Positions 1-9,564 are shown, numbered from the stretch's first letter. The stretch: DNA of 64,000 nucleotides from Chryseobacterium sp. H1D6B (GCF_029892445.1 NZ_JARXVJ010000001.1:372001-436000); one strand, 5' to 3'. Translations and numbers: made by a program. The notes: generated by a model not told the origin, from the letters alone.

Positions 1-476
1 GGCTTCATCAGGTTTTTACCATCAACTTCGATAGAAACCGGCTTTTGTCCTTCTGTATCAAACATGGTAGGAACAGACGGCCCGTAGATATCAGCATCTA
101 ACAAACCAACTTTGAAACCCATTTTAGCTAAAGTAACTGCCATATTTGCAGCAACAGTAGATTTACCCACACCTCCTTTTCCGGAAGCAATAGCGATAAT
201 ATTTTGAATGCCTGCAATCTGTTTTCCTTTGATCTGGCTCTGCTGAATTTCACTAGGTTCCGGCGAAACGATTTTAAGCTTTAAATTAATTTCTTCTCCA
301 AATTCACTTGCAAAAGCCTGTTTCATTGCCGCTTCCAGCTTCTTTTTTTCGTGCATTGCAGGTGAATGAGCCGTCATGTCGATATAGACATCATTACCCA
401 TCACTTGAAAATTAGTCACTAAATCATCTACTTCTATTTCTTTAAGGAAATCTTGAACCTTTTCTTTCGTCAACAT
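1..476 (-). CDS. Mrp/NBP35-type Fe-S carrier ATPase (partial, N-terminal part)
   Basis: This is a P-loop ATPase of the Mrp/ApbC family, whose members carry or deliver iron-sulfur clusters in the cytoplasm. The ATG is at 474-476 and the reading frame runs off the left edge, so about 158 residues are visible and the C-terminal half is missing. Residues 1-85 look like the short MIP18/DUF59-type domain found at the N terminus of many Mrp proteins. A deviant Walker [10 protein letters not shown], follows at about residues 94-102, then a DADIYGPS motif typical of the family. A TAnnTTTG promoter box lies 22 bases upstream. Family assignment is firm; the client proteins are unknown. Confidence 0.9.
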   Translation of the reverse strand, partial: MLTKEKVQDFLKEIEVDDLVTNFQVMGNDVYIDMTAHSPAMHEKKKLEAAMKQAFASEFGEEINLKLKIVSPEPSEIQQSQIKGKQIAGIQNIIAIASGKGGVGKSTVAANMAVTLAKMGFKVGLLDADIYGPSVPTMFDTEGQKPVSIEVDGKNLMK

Positions 477-498
477 AAAATTGCTATAAAATTGTCTA

Positions 499-506
499 CA
501 AATTTA
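499..506 (-). promoter_or_regulatory. -7 promoter box for the Mrp gene
   Basis: The leftward strand reads TAAATTTG, an exact match to the Bacteroidota -7 consensus TAnnTTTG, 22 bases before the ATG. No clear -33 TTG is visible at the expected distance. Confidence 0.55.
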
Positions 507-630
507 CGGAATTTTTGTCTATTTAGAATAAGTAAAATCAGGTATTGAAAAAATCAATAGTTAAATGTACGTAACCATCCCAGGGATTATGTATTTTTTT
601 AATATTCAACAAACTAACAGCGGATATTAT

Positions 631-2973
631 TTAGTTTACTCTGTTTTTTTCATCAAATTTCACACTGCGGTCTGTTCCTTTTATTTTTTTATTTCCAAAG
701 TTGTAAGTGAGTGAAACAGTAAGCGCCCGGGAATCATAATAATTATCAAAAAAATGAGTGGAATCCTGATAATAGATCTCACCGTTGCTTTTAGCCTGTT
801 TAAAGATATCAGATACATAGATATTCATCTGAAGATCTTTATTCATCATATTCAGTTTAATTCCAGACGTAAAATTTCCGACATAATAAGAATACGTATT
901 TCCTAAACTGGAAGGAAGCCGGAACCAGTAGTTCATGAAAAGCTGAACCGTTTTATCTTTAGTTAAAGAAAAATTATTCTGAATATTGAAAACGGTACTG
1001 TTTCCTTTTCTAGACGCAGCATCTGTTGCAAAAACCTGGGTTTTCATATAAGAAAAGTCTACAGAGTAATTAGCCTCCCAAAATTTAAATAATGTATCAG
1101 AATAATTCAATGAAATTCCTGTACTGTTTTTATTAAAAAAATTATAGAAATTACTTACCTTATTTTCACCTTCTAATCTAACGAGCTGGCCGAAAGCATT
1201 CAGCTCTCTTTGAAAATAAGCCGAAGCAGAAAGTTTTCCTTTATACACATAAGAGAGTTCAAAATTATGATTGATAGAAGGGCTTAAAGCCGGATTTCCT
1301 GAATAGTATGAATTGATATTCGTATACCAGCGGAATGGATTGATCGCACGGAAGCCGGGTCTGTTGATTCTTTTGGAATAATTAACACTAAAGGTATTAT
1401 TTTCATTAGATTTATATGTTAAATAAGCTGTTGGAAAAAACTTTCCGTAAGAATTTTCTGTACTCTGGCCGGAAGAAACTGAATTTCCGTTTACAGTAGA
1501 ATATTCATAGCGGAGCCCTGCTTTTACAGCCCATTTTTCATTTAACTGCTTTTCTAAACTGATATAAGCCGCGTAATTTTTTTCATTATATTCAAAAAGG
1601 TTGCTTCTCAGAGGATCTGTAATATAACTGCCTCCGGTAAGATTCTGGTATTTGATGTCAGAATTATTATCAAAATTGGTGAATTTAACACCTGCTTCCG
1701 TTTTAGCAAATGTATAAGGAAGGGTAAGGTCTGCCTGGGCAGAATAAATTTTGTAATCTAATTCAGAAGGCGTTTTTACTACATAAGAGTTTCCTGAAGT
1801 ATCTGCAGTGGTAAAATCAATATTGCTCTGCGGTGAGTTAGAAAAATAATTACCGGTGATACTCAGTTTATTATGCAGCTTTCCAAATTTAACATCATAA
1901 TAAGCGCTTATCGTATTCTGTTTATTTTCCGTCCGGTGTTCCGCGTAAGTAGATAAGGTATTGGTATAATTCCCATTTTGAAAATAATCAGAAGCATTCG
2001 TAATATCCATTCCGGAATGTCCGAATCCATAATCATAAACAAGCCCTATGTTAGACTTTTTACTGAGCTGGTAATCCAAACTAAAATTAACCCCTGTCCC
2101 GTTCCAAAAGTCTCTTCTGTCATCTGAACTGGCTAATCCGTCCGGGCCTGCAATCCTGTAGTTTTCATAAGAATGTTTCTGGCTGTCATACTGTCTTAGT
2201 TTTAATGATGAACGGAGCTTTTCGTTTTGATAATTAAGGGATGCGGAATTAGAGAATCCGGCATACGTAGTCTGTGAAAGACTGGTTGTCAAGCTGCCGT
2301 TCCAGCCTAGATTTTGATTTTTCTTTAAAACAATATTAATGAGACCGCTGTTTCCCTGCGCTTCATATTTTGCTGGAGGAGATGTAATGACTTCTATTCT
2401 TTCAATATTTTCGGATCTGATACTTTTTAGATAATTAATAAGCTCGCTTCCGGAAAGATTGAGCATTCTTTCATTGATCATTACAGAAATACCACTTTTC
2501 CCAGCCATAGAAATTCCTGAATTTTCATCTACTCTTATCATGGGGGTATTTCCCAGAGCTTCCACCCCGTCCATTCCCTGAGATGCAATAGAATTGGATA
2601 TATTAAAAATCAGCCGGTCTGATTTTCTTTCAATCAGTCTTTTCTTGGCGGTAACAGTCACTCCTTCAATCTGCCTTTCCTGTTTATTTTCAATGGAGAA
2701 ATCCTTTTTCACATCTCCATTAATCTGAACTTCAGTATTGAATATTTTAATACCGTCATGAATACATTCAATTTGATAAACCCCATTTTCTGGAAGTTTC
2801 AAAGAGTAATTTCCTTTTTCATCTGAAATGGCAGTATGTTTTGATTGATCTTTAACAGCAGTGATCTCGACATAAGAGAGAGATGTTCCGTTCTGCTTAA
2901 TTGTACCCGTTACCGTTTGTGAATAACAATAAAATGAAGATAATGCATAGACTAAAAGATAAATTTTTTTCAT
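631..2973 (-). CDS. TonB-dependent outer-membrane receptor (non-SusC type)
   Basis: This 780-residue protein is an outer-membrane beta-barrel receptor. It has a signal peptide at residues 1-18, a carboxypeptidase-regulatory-like beta-sandwich at about 22-100, a plug domain at about 120-220 ending in the ANIVLKK-like strand INIVLKK, and a long barrel rich in aromatic strands that matches the OMP_b-brl_3 type. It lacks the longer SusC architecture and has no SusD partner nearby, so it is not a standard polysaccharide utilisation pair. It is divergent from the GH92 mannosidase gene 102 bases away, which might suggest shared control but does not prove it. The substrate is unknown; this group often handles metals, peptides or small ligands. 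Confidence 0.85.
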   Translation of the reverse strand: MKKIYLLVYALSSFYCYSQTVTGTIKQNGTSLSYVEITAVKDQSKHTAISDEKGNYSLKLPENGVYQIECIHDGIKIFNTEVQINGDVKKDFSIENKQERQIEGVTVTAKKRLIERKSDRLIFNISNSIASQGMDGVEALGNTPMIRVDENSGISMAGKSGISVMINERMLNLSGSELINYLKSIRSENIERIEVITSPPAKYEAQGNSGLINIVLKKNQNLGWNGSLTTSLSQTTYAGFSNSASLNYQNEKLRSSLKLRQYDSQKHSYENYRIAGPDGLASSDDRRDFWNGTGVNFSLDYQLSKKSNIGLVYDYGFGHSGMDITNASDYFQNGNYTNTLSTYAEHRTENKQNTISAYYDVKFGKLHNKLSITGNYFSNSPQSNIDFTTADTSGNSYVVKTPSELDYKIYSAQADLTLPYTFAKTEAGVKFTNFDNNSDIKYQNLTGGSYITDPLRSNLFEYNEKNYAAYISLEKQLNEKWAVKAGLRYEYSTVNGNSVSSGQSTENSYGKFFPTAYLTYKSNENNTFSVNYSKRINRPGFRAINPFRWYTNINSYYSGNPALSPSINHNFELSYVYKGKLSASAYFQRELNAFGQLVRLEGENKVSNFYNFFNKNSTGISLNYSDTLFKFWEANYSVDFSYMKTQVFATDAASRKGNSTVFNIQNNFSLTKDKTVQLFMNYWFRLPSSLGNTYSYYVGNFTSGIKLNMMNKDLQMNIYVSDIFKQAKSNGEIYYQDSTHFFDNYYDSRALTVSLTYNFGNKKIKGTDRSVKFDEKNRVN

Positions 2974-3040
2974 GTATTCTTTTTAATAAAAACAAAGCTC
3001 ATCTTACTTTCATTACATCTTTTTCTCAAATGTTTTTTTA

Positions 3041-3048
3041 TATATTCG
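3041..3048 (+). promoter_or_regulatory. Possible -7 box for the GH92 gene
   Basis: TATATTCG lies 27 bases before the ATG and matches TAnnTTTG with one mismatch. It sits in the 102-base divergent gap between the receptor and the mannosidase. The call rests on position and partial match only. Confidence 0.3.
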
Positions 3049-3075
3049 CAAGAAGCTAAAATAAATCTCATTTTT

Positions 3076-5877
3076 ATGAAAAAATACTTTTCTCTGCTCA
3101 CCTTACTCATCATTCATCTTACATATGCACAAAACTATTCTCAGTATGTAAATCCTTTTATAGGAACTGGAGGGCATGGACACACGTTTCCTGGAGCTAT
3201 TGTTCCTTTCGGAATGGTACAGCTTTCCCCGGACACCAGAATTGACGGGAGCTGGGACGGATGCAGCGGTTATCATTATTCAGACTCTGTTATTTATGGC
3301 TTTTCCCATACTCATCTTAACGGAACGGGTGTTTCTGATTACGGCGATATTATGCTGATGCCTACCATGGGAAATCCTAGTTTAAACAACAAAGACTATT
3401 CTTCAAAATTCTCGCATAAAAATGAAAAAGCTTCGGCAGGATTTTATTCAGTTAAATTAGATAAAAACAATATTGACGTTCGTTTAACAACGACTAAAAG
3501 AGTAGGTTATCATGAATACACTTTCAATACTGCTGGAAATGCCAATATTATTTTAGATTTAAATCACAGAGACAAATTACTGGAGGGTGAAATCAGAATA
3601 ATTGACGATAAGACCATTGAAGTTTTTAGAAGAAGTGAAGCCTGGGCGGTCAATCAATACATCTACGCAAGAATCGAGTTTTCAAAACCTATGAAAATTT
3701 CGAAAAAAGAAGTGAATGGAAAACAGGAAAATAATCTGTATACAGGAACAAAATTAGCGCTGGCTTTTTCCGCTTCTGTAAAAAAGGGCGAAAAGATCAA
3801 TGTTAAAGTAGCTATTTCTCCAACTACCTTTGACGGGGCAGGAAAAAACATGCTGGCAGAAGGCGGATCTAATGATTTTGAAACCATAAAAAAACAAGCT
3901 GAAAACGACTGGAACAAAGAACTTTCTAAAATCGAAGTTAAATCCGATGATAAAAACAAACTGACAGTTTTTTATACCGCTTTATACCATGTTTTCACGC
4001 AGCCGAATACGGCTATGGATGTTGACGGGAAATACAGAGGAAGAGATAATAAATTCTACACAGCCAAAGGATTTGATTATTATTCAGTTTTCTCGCTTTG
4101 GGATACTTTCAGGGGAACACATCCTTTAATGACTTTAATCGACAGTAAAAGAACATCAGATTTCATCAATACATTTATCAAACAGTATGAGCAGGGCGGA
4201 AAACTTCCTGTCTGGGAATTGGCATCCAATGAAACCGAATGTATGATCGGATACCACGCTGTTTCTGTAATTGCAGATGCTATGGCAAAAGGAATTACCG
4301 GTTTTGATTATGAAAAGGCTTTTGAAGCTTCTAAACATTCTGCAATGCTGGATATTTTCGGATTAAATGCCTACAAACAGAATAATTATATAAGTATTGA
4401 CGACGAGCACGAAAGTGTTTCAAAAACGTTGGAATACGCCTATGACGACTGGTGCATTGCACAGATGGCTAAAATTTTAGACAAGAAAGAAGATTATCAG
4501 TATTTCATGAAGCGCTCTCAAAACTGGAAAAATCTTTACAATCCGAAGAACGGGTTTATGCAGGCCAGAAAGAACGGCGGCTGGTATGAACCTTTTGATC
4601 CAAGAGAAGTTAATAATAATTATACAGAAGGTAACTCTTGGCATTATTCTTATTTTGTACCTCAGGACATTCCAGGGCTGATCCAGGCTCACGGGGGCAA
4701 GCAGCAATTTGAACAGTTCATTGACGGAATATTCTCCGCATCTGCTGAAACTACCGGCAGAGAACAGGTGGATATTACTGGTTTAATCGGGCAGTATGCA
4801 CAAGGAAATGAACCGAGCCACCATATTGCTTATTTGTATAATTTCGTAGACAAGCCTCAAAAAACAGAAGAGAAAATCAAATATATTCTTGACAATTTTT
4901 ATAAAAACACTCCGGACGGCTTGATCGGAAATGAAGACTGCGGGCAGATGAGCGCATGGTATGTTTTAAGTTCGATGGGAATTTATTCTGTAATCCCGGG
5001 AAAACCTGAATGGGAAACGGTAACCCCTTATTTTGATGAAATAAAAATTCATTTAGAAGACGGAACATCGAAAATCATCACTAAAAATACAAGCAAGGCT
5101 GAGCTTAGAAAATTGGGATTCGAAAATGTAAAATCTGCAAAAGAGTTTAAATATGATGAACAGACTGCTTCTCCAGTGATTGCGGCCGACAGACTTTTTG
5201 ACTTCTCTACTAAAGTTGAGATCACTCCATTAAATCCAAATGACAAAATCTATTACATGACAATGGACGAAGGAGATGCGAACGTAAGAAAAACTTTCAA
5301 AGCATATAAAGAGCCGTTTACCATTAATAAAACGACCCAGGTTTCGACTTATGCTGAAAGAAAAGGTGAAAAAAGCTCTGTTACGACAGCCAGCTTCAAC
5401 AGAAGACCTAATCATTGGGATATCACTATTAATGCAGCCGCTAATCCTCAATACACAGCGGGTGGAAAATTTGCGCTTATTGACGGGATCAACGGAGCCG
5501 TAAACTGGAGAAAAGGAGAATGGCAGGGATATCAGGGACAGACTTTTGAAGCCGTTATTGATTTTAAATCTCCACAGCAGATGACAAAATTATCTTCAAC
5601 TTATCTTCAGGACAGCAGAGCATGGATCTTGATGCCTAAAAAAGTAGAATATTATGCATCTATGAATGGAAAAGATTTCATTCTTCTAAAAACAGTTGAC
5701 AACACAGTGGATCCAAAAGATGAGACCGTGCAGATCAAAGAATTTGCATCGGATATCCTTCCGACTGAAGCCCGTTACCTGAAAGTAAAAGCCTATCATT
5801 TCGGTATTCTTCCAGAATGGCATCAGGGAGCAGGAGGCCAGTCTTATATCTTTATTGATGAGATCTCTATGAAATAA
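3076..5877 (+). CDS. Secreted GH92 family alpha-mannosidase
   Basis: GH92 enzymes are calcium-dependent exo-alpha-mannosidases that trim mannose from N-glycans and mannans. This 933-residue protein has a signal peptide ending at about residue 19 (TYAQ). The family N-terminal signature NPFIGTGGHGHTFPGA follows, and the C-terminal catalytic block GNEDCGQMSAWYVLSSMG is at about residue 620, including the acidic pair expected for the base. Residues from about 770 to the end resemble a discoidin-like (F5/8 type C) domain that could bind sugar. A chitobiase/FN3-like linker (YYMTMDEG, then a TYAERKG strand) lies between. There is no clear T9SS tail. The linkage specificity cannot be read from sequence. 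A perfect hairpin terminator follows the stop. Confidence 0.93.
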   Translation: MKKYFSLLTLLIIHLTYAQNYSQYVNPFIGTGGHGHTFPGAIVPFGMVQLSPDTRIDGSWDGCSGYHYSDSVIYGFSHTHLNGTGVSDYGDIMLMPTMGNPSLNNKDYSSKFSHKNEKASAGFYSVKLDKNNIDVRLTTTKRVGYHEYTFNTAGNANIILDLNHRDKLLEGEIRIIDDKTIEVFRRSEAWAVNQYIYARIEFSKPMKISKKEVNGKQENNLYTGTKLALAFSASVKKGEKINVKVAISPTTFDGAGKNMLAEGGSNDFETIKKQAENDWNKELSKIEVKSDDKNKLTVFYTALYHVFTQPNTAMDVDGKYRGRDNKFYTAKGFDYYSVFSLWDTFRGTHPLMTLIDSKRTSDFINTFIKQYEQGGKLPVWELASNETECMIGYHAVSVIADAMAKGITGFDYEKAFEASKHSAMLDIFGLNAYKQNNYISIDDEHESVSKTLEYAYDDWCIAQMAKILDKKEDYQYFMKRSQNWKNLYNPKNGFMQARKNGGWYEPFDPREVNNNYTEGNSWHYSYFVPQDIPGLIQAHGGKQQFEQFIDGIFSASAETTGREQVDITGLIGQYAQGNEPSHHIAYLYNFVDKPQKTEEKIKYILDNFYKNTPDGLIGNEDCGQMSAWYVLSSMGIYSVIPGKPEWETVTPYFDEIKIHLEDGTSKIITKNTSKAELRKLGFENVKSAKEFKYDEQTASPVIAADRLFDFSTKVEITPLNPNDKIYYMTMDEGDANVRKTFKAYKEPFTINKTTQVSTYAERKGEKSSVTTASFNRRPNHWDITINAAANPQYTAGGKFALIDGINGAVNWRKGEWQGYQGQTFEAVIDFKSPQQMTKLSSTYLQDSRAWILMPKKVEYYASMNGKDFILLKTVDNTVDPKDETVQIKEFASDILPTEARYLKVKAYHFGILPEWHQGAGGQSYIFIDEISMK

Positions 5878-5893
5878 TTTTCAAAATTTACAT

Positions 5894-5930
5894 AAACAAA
5901 CCCCTTTGAAGTTTTCAAAGGGGTTTGTTT
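5894..5930. terminator. Bidirectional hairpin terminator
   Basis: A perfect 17-bp stem (5894-5910 with 5914-5930) and a 3-base loop sit between the rightward GH92 gene and the leftward 133-aa membrane protein. T-rich sequence closes the stem. Confidence 0.85.
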
Positions 5931-6004
5931 TGGATATTTAAAAAAAACACCAGAATTAAATGTTTTCTTATTTCATCATAGTGGCGTTTGAAAGATTATA
6001 TCTC

Positions 6005-6406
6005 TTATTTTTTTATAACAGGTTTCTTAAAAATTAATATAACCGATACAACAGAACTTATTAAAAAAACAGACAAAGGAATTATAAAACTATTTGGCAC
6101 CTTCATAGAATAATTATCAGAATTAAAAACTCCAGTCAGGAAAATTGTTGTTACTAATAAAGCAATATAACAGCATATTAAAAGATATCTGTCTTTGTAT
6201 TCTTCACATAACAGTAATACTAAAAGAGTACCGATGAGGGGTATCATCATTAATCCTTCCCATAACATTCCATTTTGAAAATGAAAAATATCATGAACAA
6301 ATTGGTACAAAATAATAAGTATAAGCGCTACGTTTGGAACACCATGCTGGCCGAGTCCGCCGATAAATAGAAAAGAAACAAATGAAATAAATTTAGTGAT
6401 GTTCAT
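6005..6406 (-). CDS. Hypothetical small membrane protein, four helices
   Basis: This 133-residue protein is almost entirely hydrophobic, with about four membrane-spanning segments (roughly residues 8-35, 48-68, 72-92 and 103-127). A short charged loop, CEEYKDR, follows the second and a lysine tail, KKPVIKK, ends the protein. I do not recognise a family. It is the last gene of a leftward group with the PhyH-like gene (23-base gap) and the symporter gene, so it may be co-transcribed with them. No function is proposed. The ATG is clear and the length is well above chance for this composition. Confidence 0.6.
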   Translation of the reverse strand: MNITKFISFVSFLFIGGLGQHGVPNVALILIILYQFVHDIFHFQNGMLWEGLMMIPLIGTLLVLLLCEEYKDRYLLICCYIALLVTTIFLTGVFNSDNYSMKVPNSFIIPLSVFLISSVVSVILIFKKPVIKK

Positions 6407-6429
6407 AATTTATAAATTAAAAACAAGGA

Positions 6430-7152
6430 TTAGTTCAATCTTTCAGACCACTTCAATTCCTGTGGAAGTTCCATGTCAGAGAATTCTATGTGGATGACTC
6501 TTCTTTTTTTTCCGTTAGTTGTTCTGTTTGATCCATGAAGTATTAATGGTTTCATGATCATAATTCCTCCTTTCTCCACATTACAGATCTCTTCAGTCTC
6601 AACGGTCCAGTCGATCGTTTCTGGTCTGTAAATTCCTTTAGCATGGGATTTTGGAACTACTTTTAAAGCCCCATTATTTTCATCGGTGTCATCAAGATGA
6701 ATTCTTATGGTATAGATATTTTCTAAAATGGATAATGGAGGCTGTACTGCAAACTGATTCTGTTTAGTTGTCCAAGGTCCGAAACCAGCCATCTCCAGCT
6801 TTTTATCAACCGAAATTGTCAAATCCTGATGATAAGCAACGTACCAATTTGATTTTTCAGGTTTATCAAAATAAATGCTTTTTACCGCAACATATCTTAC
6901 TCCGAAAATTTCCCTGATAATAGTTTTAATATTTTCATTAAAAATCAGTTCATTGATCTCAGGAATCTCTTTTAAAAACTGTCTGATGGCAAATAAATCT
7001 TCAGATTTACTGAAATTTTCTTTTGAAGTGTCTATATTCCGAATAACATGAGCAATCTTTTCAATTTCATTAACAGAAAAAATACTATTTATTACTGCAA
7101 AACCATTTTCAAGAATATATTCTTTCTGGCTCTGCAAAAAATCCTGTTTCAT
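6430..7152 (-). CDS. Phytanoyl-CoA dioxygenase (PhyH) family protein
   Basis: This is an Fe(II)/2-oxoglutarate-dependent dioxygenase of the PhyH family, 240 residues long. The iron-binding facial triad is visible as H108-x-D110 (YHQD) and H206 (LHGSNR). R217 or R218 (KKRR) is placed to bind 2-oxoglutarate. Bacterial PhyH proteins hydroxylate varied small molecules and the substrate here cannot be inferred. The gene starts 6 bases after the symporter stop, so the two are almost certainly in one operon. That might link the enzyme to an imported amino acid or dicarboxylate, but this is inference. Confidence 0.85.
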   Translation of the reverse strand: MKQDFLQSQKEYILENGFAVINSIFSVNEIEKIAHVIRNIDTSKENFSKSEDLFAIRQFLKEIPEINELIFNENIKTIIREIFGVRYVAVKSIYFDKPEKSNWYVAYHQDLTISVDKKLEMAGFGPWTTKQNQFAVQPPLSILENIYTIRIHLDDTDENNGALKVVPKSHAKGIYRPETIDWTVETEEICNVEKGGIMIMKPLILHGSNRTTNGKKRRVIHIEFSDMELPQELKWSERLN

Positions 7153-7158
7153 GTGAAT

Positions 7159-8409
7159 TTAAACTTCCTGTGGATGATTTTCCAGCTGTCCTTCCCATTT
7201 AGAAACCGCAGAAGTAGCTAAAGCATTCCCTAAAACATTGGTCATACTTCTTCCCATATCGCAGAAATGGTCGATCGGGAGAATAAGGGCAATTCCTTCG
7301 GGCGGAATCCCGAACATAGAACAGGTTGCTACAATGATCACCAGAGAAGCTCTCGGAACACCTGCAATCCCTTTTGAAGTAAGCATCAGCACTAAAAGCA
7401 TTGTGATCTGCTGTCCGAGTGTCATTTCTACTCCATAGATCTGTGCAATGAAAATAGAAGCAAATGTCATATACATCATACTTCCATCGAGATTAAAAGA
7501 ATATCCTAAAGGAAGAATAAAAGAAACAACCCTGCTGTTACACCCGAATTTTTCTAATTCTTCAACCAATTTTGGAAAAACTGCTTCTGAACTCGTTGTA
7601 GAGAAAGCAATTAATAAAGGAGCTTTAATTCTTTTTAATAATTCAAAAAGACGGTTTCCTAAAATAAGGTATCCTGCTAATAATAAAACAAGCCACAGCA
7701 CAGCCAGTGCAAAGAAAAAATCTCTTAGATAGACTGCATATACTTTAAAGATCTCGAAACCATTGGTCGCCACTACTGCTGCAATAGCACCTAAAACGCC
7801 AAGTGGAGCAAACCACATAATATAACCCACCATTTTAAGAATGGCATGAGCTACAATATCAAATAATTTAACTACAGGTTTAGAATATTCCTCCCCTAAA
7901 TTGGCTAAAGCTATCCCAAACATAATAGAAAATACTACGATCTGCAGTACCTCATTAGTAGCAAAAGCTTCAAATAAACTTTTAGGAATGACGTGTTTTA
8001 CAAAATCTTCAAGAGAAAATCCTTTACTGCTTTTTAAAAGATCTTCTGCAGAAGCAGCATCCTGAATAGGAAGTTTTGTTACATGTCCCGGTTCAAGCCA
8101 GTTGACAAGCATTAATCCTATGAAAAGAGAGATCAGAGAAGCGGAGATAAACCAAAGCATAGCTTTTGTACCTACCCTTCCAATCATTTTAATATCACTC
8201 ATTTTAGCAATTCCAACTACAAGAGTCGTAAATACCAGCGGTGCAATGATCATCTGTACCAGTCTGATGAAGATGGTCCCCAGCAGCTTTATATTTTGGG
8301 AAAAAGGTGCTGCACTTTCAGGATACTGCATATGTACAAAGCCTCCAATTCCCACTCCTATTACCAGTGCTATAATAATTGCTACAAAAAGTTTATTCTG
8401 TCCTTTCAT
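7159..8409 (-). CDS. Dicarboxylate/amino acid:cation symporter (DAACS, GltP/DctA-like)
   Basis: This 416-residue inner-membrane transporter belongs to the GltPh/DctA family. The serine-rich hairpin 1 tip (FSTTSSEA), the NLDGS motif of helix 7, the hairpin 2 segment GIAGVPRAS and the helix 8 signature DMGRSMTNVLGN are all present. The arginine in DMGR is the residue that favours acidic substrates in GltPh. The last position of the helix 8 motif is Asn (GN) where sodium-coupled members have Asp (GD), as in the proton-coupled E. coli GltP and DctA. Proton-driven uptake of glutamate, aspartate or C4-dicarboxylates is therefore the best guess. It is the first gene of an operon with the PhyH-like enzyme. 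Confidence 0.92.
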   Translation of the reverse strand: MKGQNKLFVAIIIALVIGVGIGGFVHMQYPESAAPFSQNIKLLGTIFIRLVQMIIAPLVFTTLVVGIAKMSDIKMIGRVGTKAMLWFISASLISLFIGLMLVNWLEPGHVTKLPIQDAASAEDLLKSSKGFSLEDFVKHVIPKSLFEAFATNEVLQIVVFSIMFGIALANLGEEYSKPVVKLFDIVAHAILKMVGYIMWFAPLGVLGAIAAVVATNGFEIFKVYAVYLRDFFFALAVLWLVLLLAGYLILGNRLFELLKRIKAPLLIAFSTTSSEAVFPKLVEELEKFGCNSRVVSFILPLGYSFNLDGSMMYMTFASIFIAQIYGVEMTLGQQITMLLVLMLTSKGIAGVPRASLVIIVATCSMFGIPPEGIALILPIDHFCDMGRSMTNVLGNALATSAVSKWEGQLENHPQEV

Positions 8410-8425
8410 ATAAATTCAAGTTTCG

Positions 8426-8454
8426 CAAATATAACAGTTTTTCAATTGGCGCAA
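8426..8454 (-). promoter_or_regulatory. Promoter of the symporter operon
   Basis: The leftward strand has TTG at 8454-8452, an 18-base spacer, then TATATTTG at 8433-8426. This is a full match to the flavobacterial TTG-N17-23-TAnnTTTG pattern, 16 bases before the ATG. Confidence 0.65.
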
Positions 8455-8567
8455 TATTTATTAATTAAGGTTAATTTTCTGTTAAATTTAAGATACATTA
8501 AAATTAATACCCTGATTTATAAAATATTGTAAATAGAATTTAAAAAAATTAGTGAATTTTTAACTAT

Positions 8568-8594
8568 TTGGTATAAATTTTATTGTTACATTTG
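8568..8594 (+). promoter_or_regulatory. Promoter of the BON-domain operon
   Basis: TTG at 8568-8570 and TACATTTG at 8587-8594 are separated by 16 bases, close to the flavobacterial promoter spacing. The box ends 32 bases before the ATG at 8627. Confidence 0.6.
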
Positions 8595-8626
8595 AGTAAA
8601 ACAAACATTACATTAAATATACAATT

Positions 8627-9118
8627 ATGAAAAAAACAATCGCAATGGCTGCCTTAGCAATGGCAGTATCTTTTGGAGCTGTTTCTTGTAAAAAGAAAGT
8701 AACTGATGCAGATCTTCAAACTCAGGCTACAACAATTGTTACTGCAAATCCCGGTGCTTCTGTGGAAGTAAAAGACGGTGTTGCACACCTTAGCGGAACT
8801 TTTGCTACTCAGGCTGACAAAGATGCTATGATTACTAAATTAAAAGCAGTAAGCGGCGTAAAAGAAGTGATGGATATGGCTACAGTTGCTCCTGAAACTC
8901 CAGCAGCAGCCCCAGTAACCACTACTTCTGCGGTAGATCCAGCTGTTCAGAAAAAAGTTCAGGATGCTGTTAAAGATTTCCCTACTGTAAAAGTAGAAGT
9001 AGTAAACGGAGAGTTAACACTTACAGGAAACGTTTCTAAAGAACAGGCTAGAAAAATCAAAGAATCTGTAGATGCTTTGAAAGTAGGAAAAGTAAATTAT
9101 AACTACACCGTAAAATAA
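8627..9118 (+). CDS. BON-domain lipoprotein (two BON domains)
   Basis: This 163-residue protein has a lipoprotein signal with the cysteine at about residue 21 (AVSC), followed by KKK. Two BON domains follow, at about residues 28-90 and 105-163, separated by an Ala/Pro/Thr-rich linker. Each carries the VEVKDGVAHLSG or VEVVNGELTLTG beta core. BON domains bind membranes or phospholipid surfaces, as in OsmY, which protects the envelope in osmotic stress. Lysines directly after the cysteine leave the destination membrane uncertain. It is the first gene of a two-gene operon, 5 bases before a BON-SH3 protein. Confidence 0.85.
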   Translation: MKKTIAMAALAMAVSFGAVSCKKKVTDADLQTQATTIVTANPGASVEVKDGVAHLSGTFATQADKDAMITKLKAVSGVKEVMDMATVAPETPAAAPVTTTSAVDPAVQKKVQDAVKDFPTVKVEVVNGELTLTGNVSKEQARKIKESVDALKVGKVNYNYTVK

Positions 9119-9123
9119 TTAAA

Positions 9124-9543
9124 ATGAGCACATTACAAGATAAATATTCAAGCGTAGTTTCTGCGGCTCAGTCTGCAGGGATTTCAAATCTTCAAGTTCA
9201 GGAGCAGGACGGAATTCTATATATTTCAGGAGCAGCTTCCAATACTGCAGCAAAAGACGCTGTATGGAATGCTTTAGGAGCAATTGATTCTACTTATTCT
9301 GCATCAGATATTAATGTTGATGTTCAAGTTTCAGGTCTTTCTTCAGGGGCTTCACTTACTGTAGCTACAGAAGATTCTAACCTTAACATCAGACAAGAAC
9401 CTTCTACGGAAGCGGCTGTTGTAGGAAAAGCGGCTAAAGGTTCATCTGTAACTTTAATTGAGCAGACTTCTGACGACTGGTGGAAAGTAAAAAATTCTGA
9501 CGGACAGGAAGGTTATGCTTATTCAAGATATTTGAAAGCTTAA
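9124..9543 (+). CDS. BON-like plus bacterial SH3 domain protein, no signal peptide
   Basis: This 139-residue protein has an N-terminal BON-like domain (about residues 5-70, with VQEQDGILYISGAAS) and a C-terminal bacterial SH3 domain (about 75-139, with LNIRQEPST and GYAYSRYLKA). The N terminus, MSTLQDKYSS, is polar, so no export signal is visible. The closest architectural parallel I know is Kbp/YgaU, a cytoplasmic BON-LysM protein that binds potassium; here SH3 replaces LysM. The partner or ligand is unknown. It shares a transcript with the BON lipoprotein and is followed by a terminator. Confidence 0.75.
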   Translation: MSTLQDKYSSVVSAAQSAGISNLQVQEQDGILYISGAASNTAAKDAVWNALGAIDSTYSASDINVDVQVSGLSSGASLTVATEDSNLNIRQEPSTEAAVVGKAAKGSSVTLIEQTSDDWWKVKNSDGQEGYAYSRYLKA

Positions 9544-9564
9544 TCAAAGCCTAATAAAACAAAA

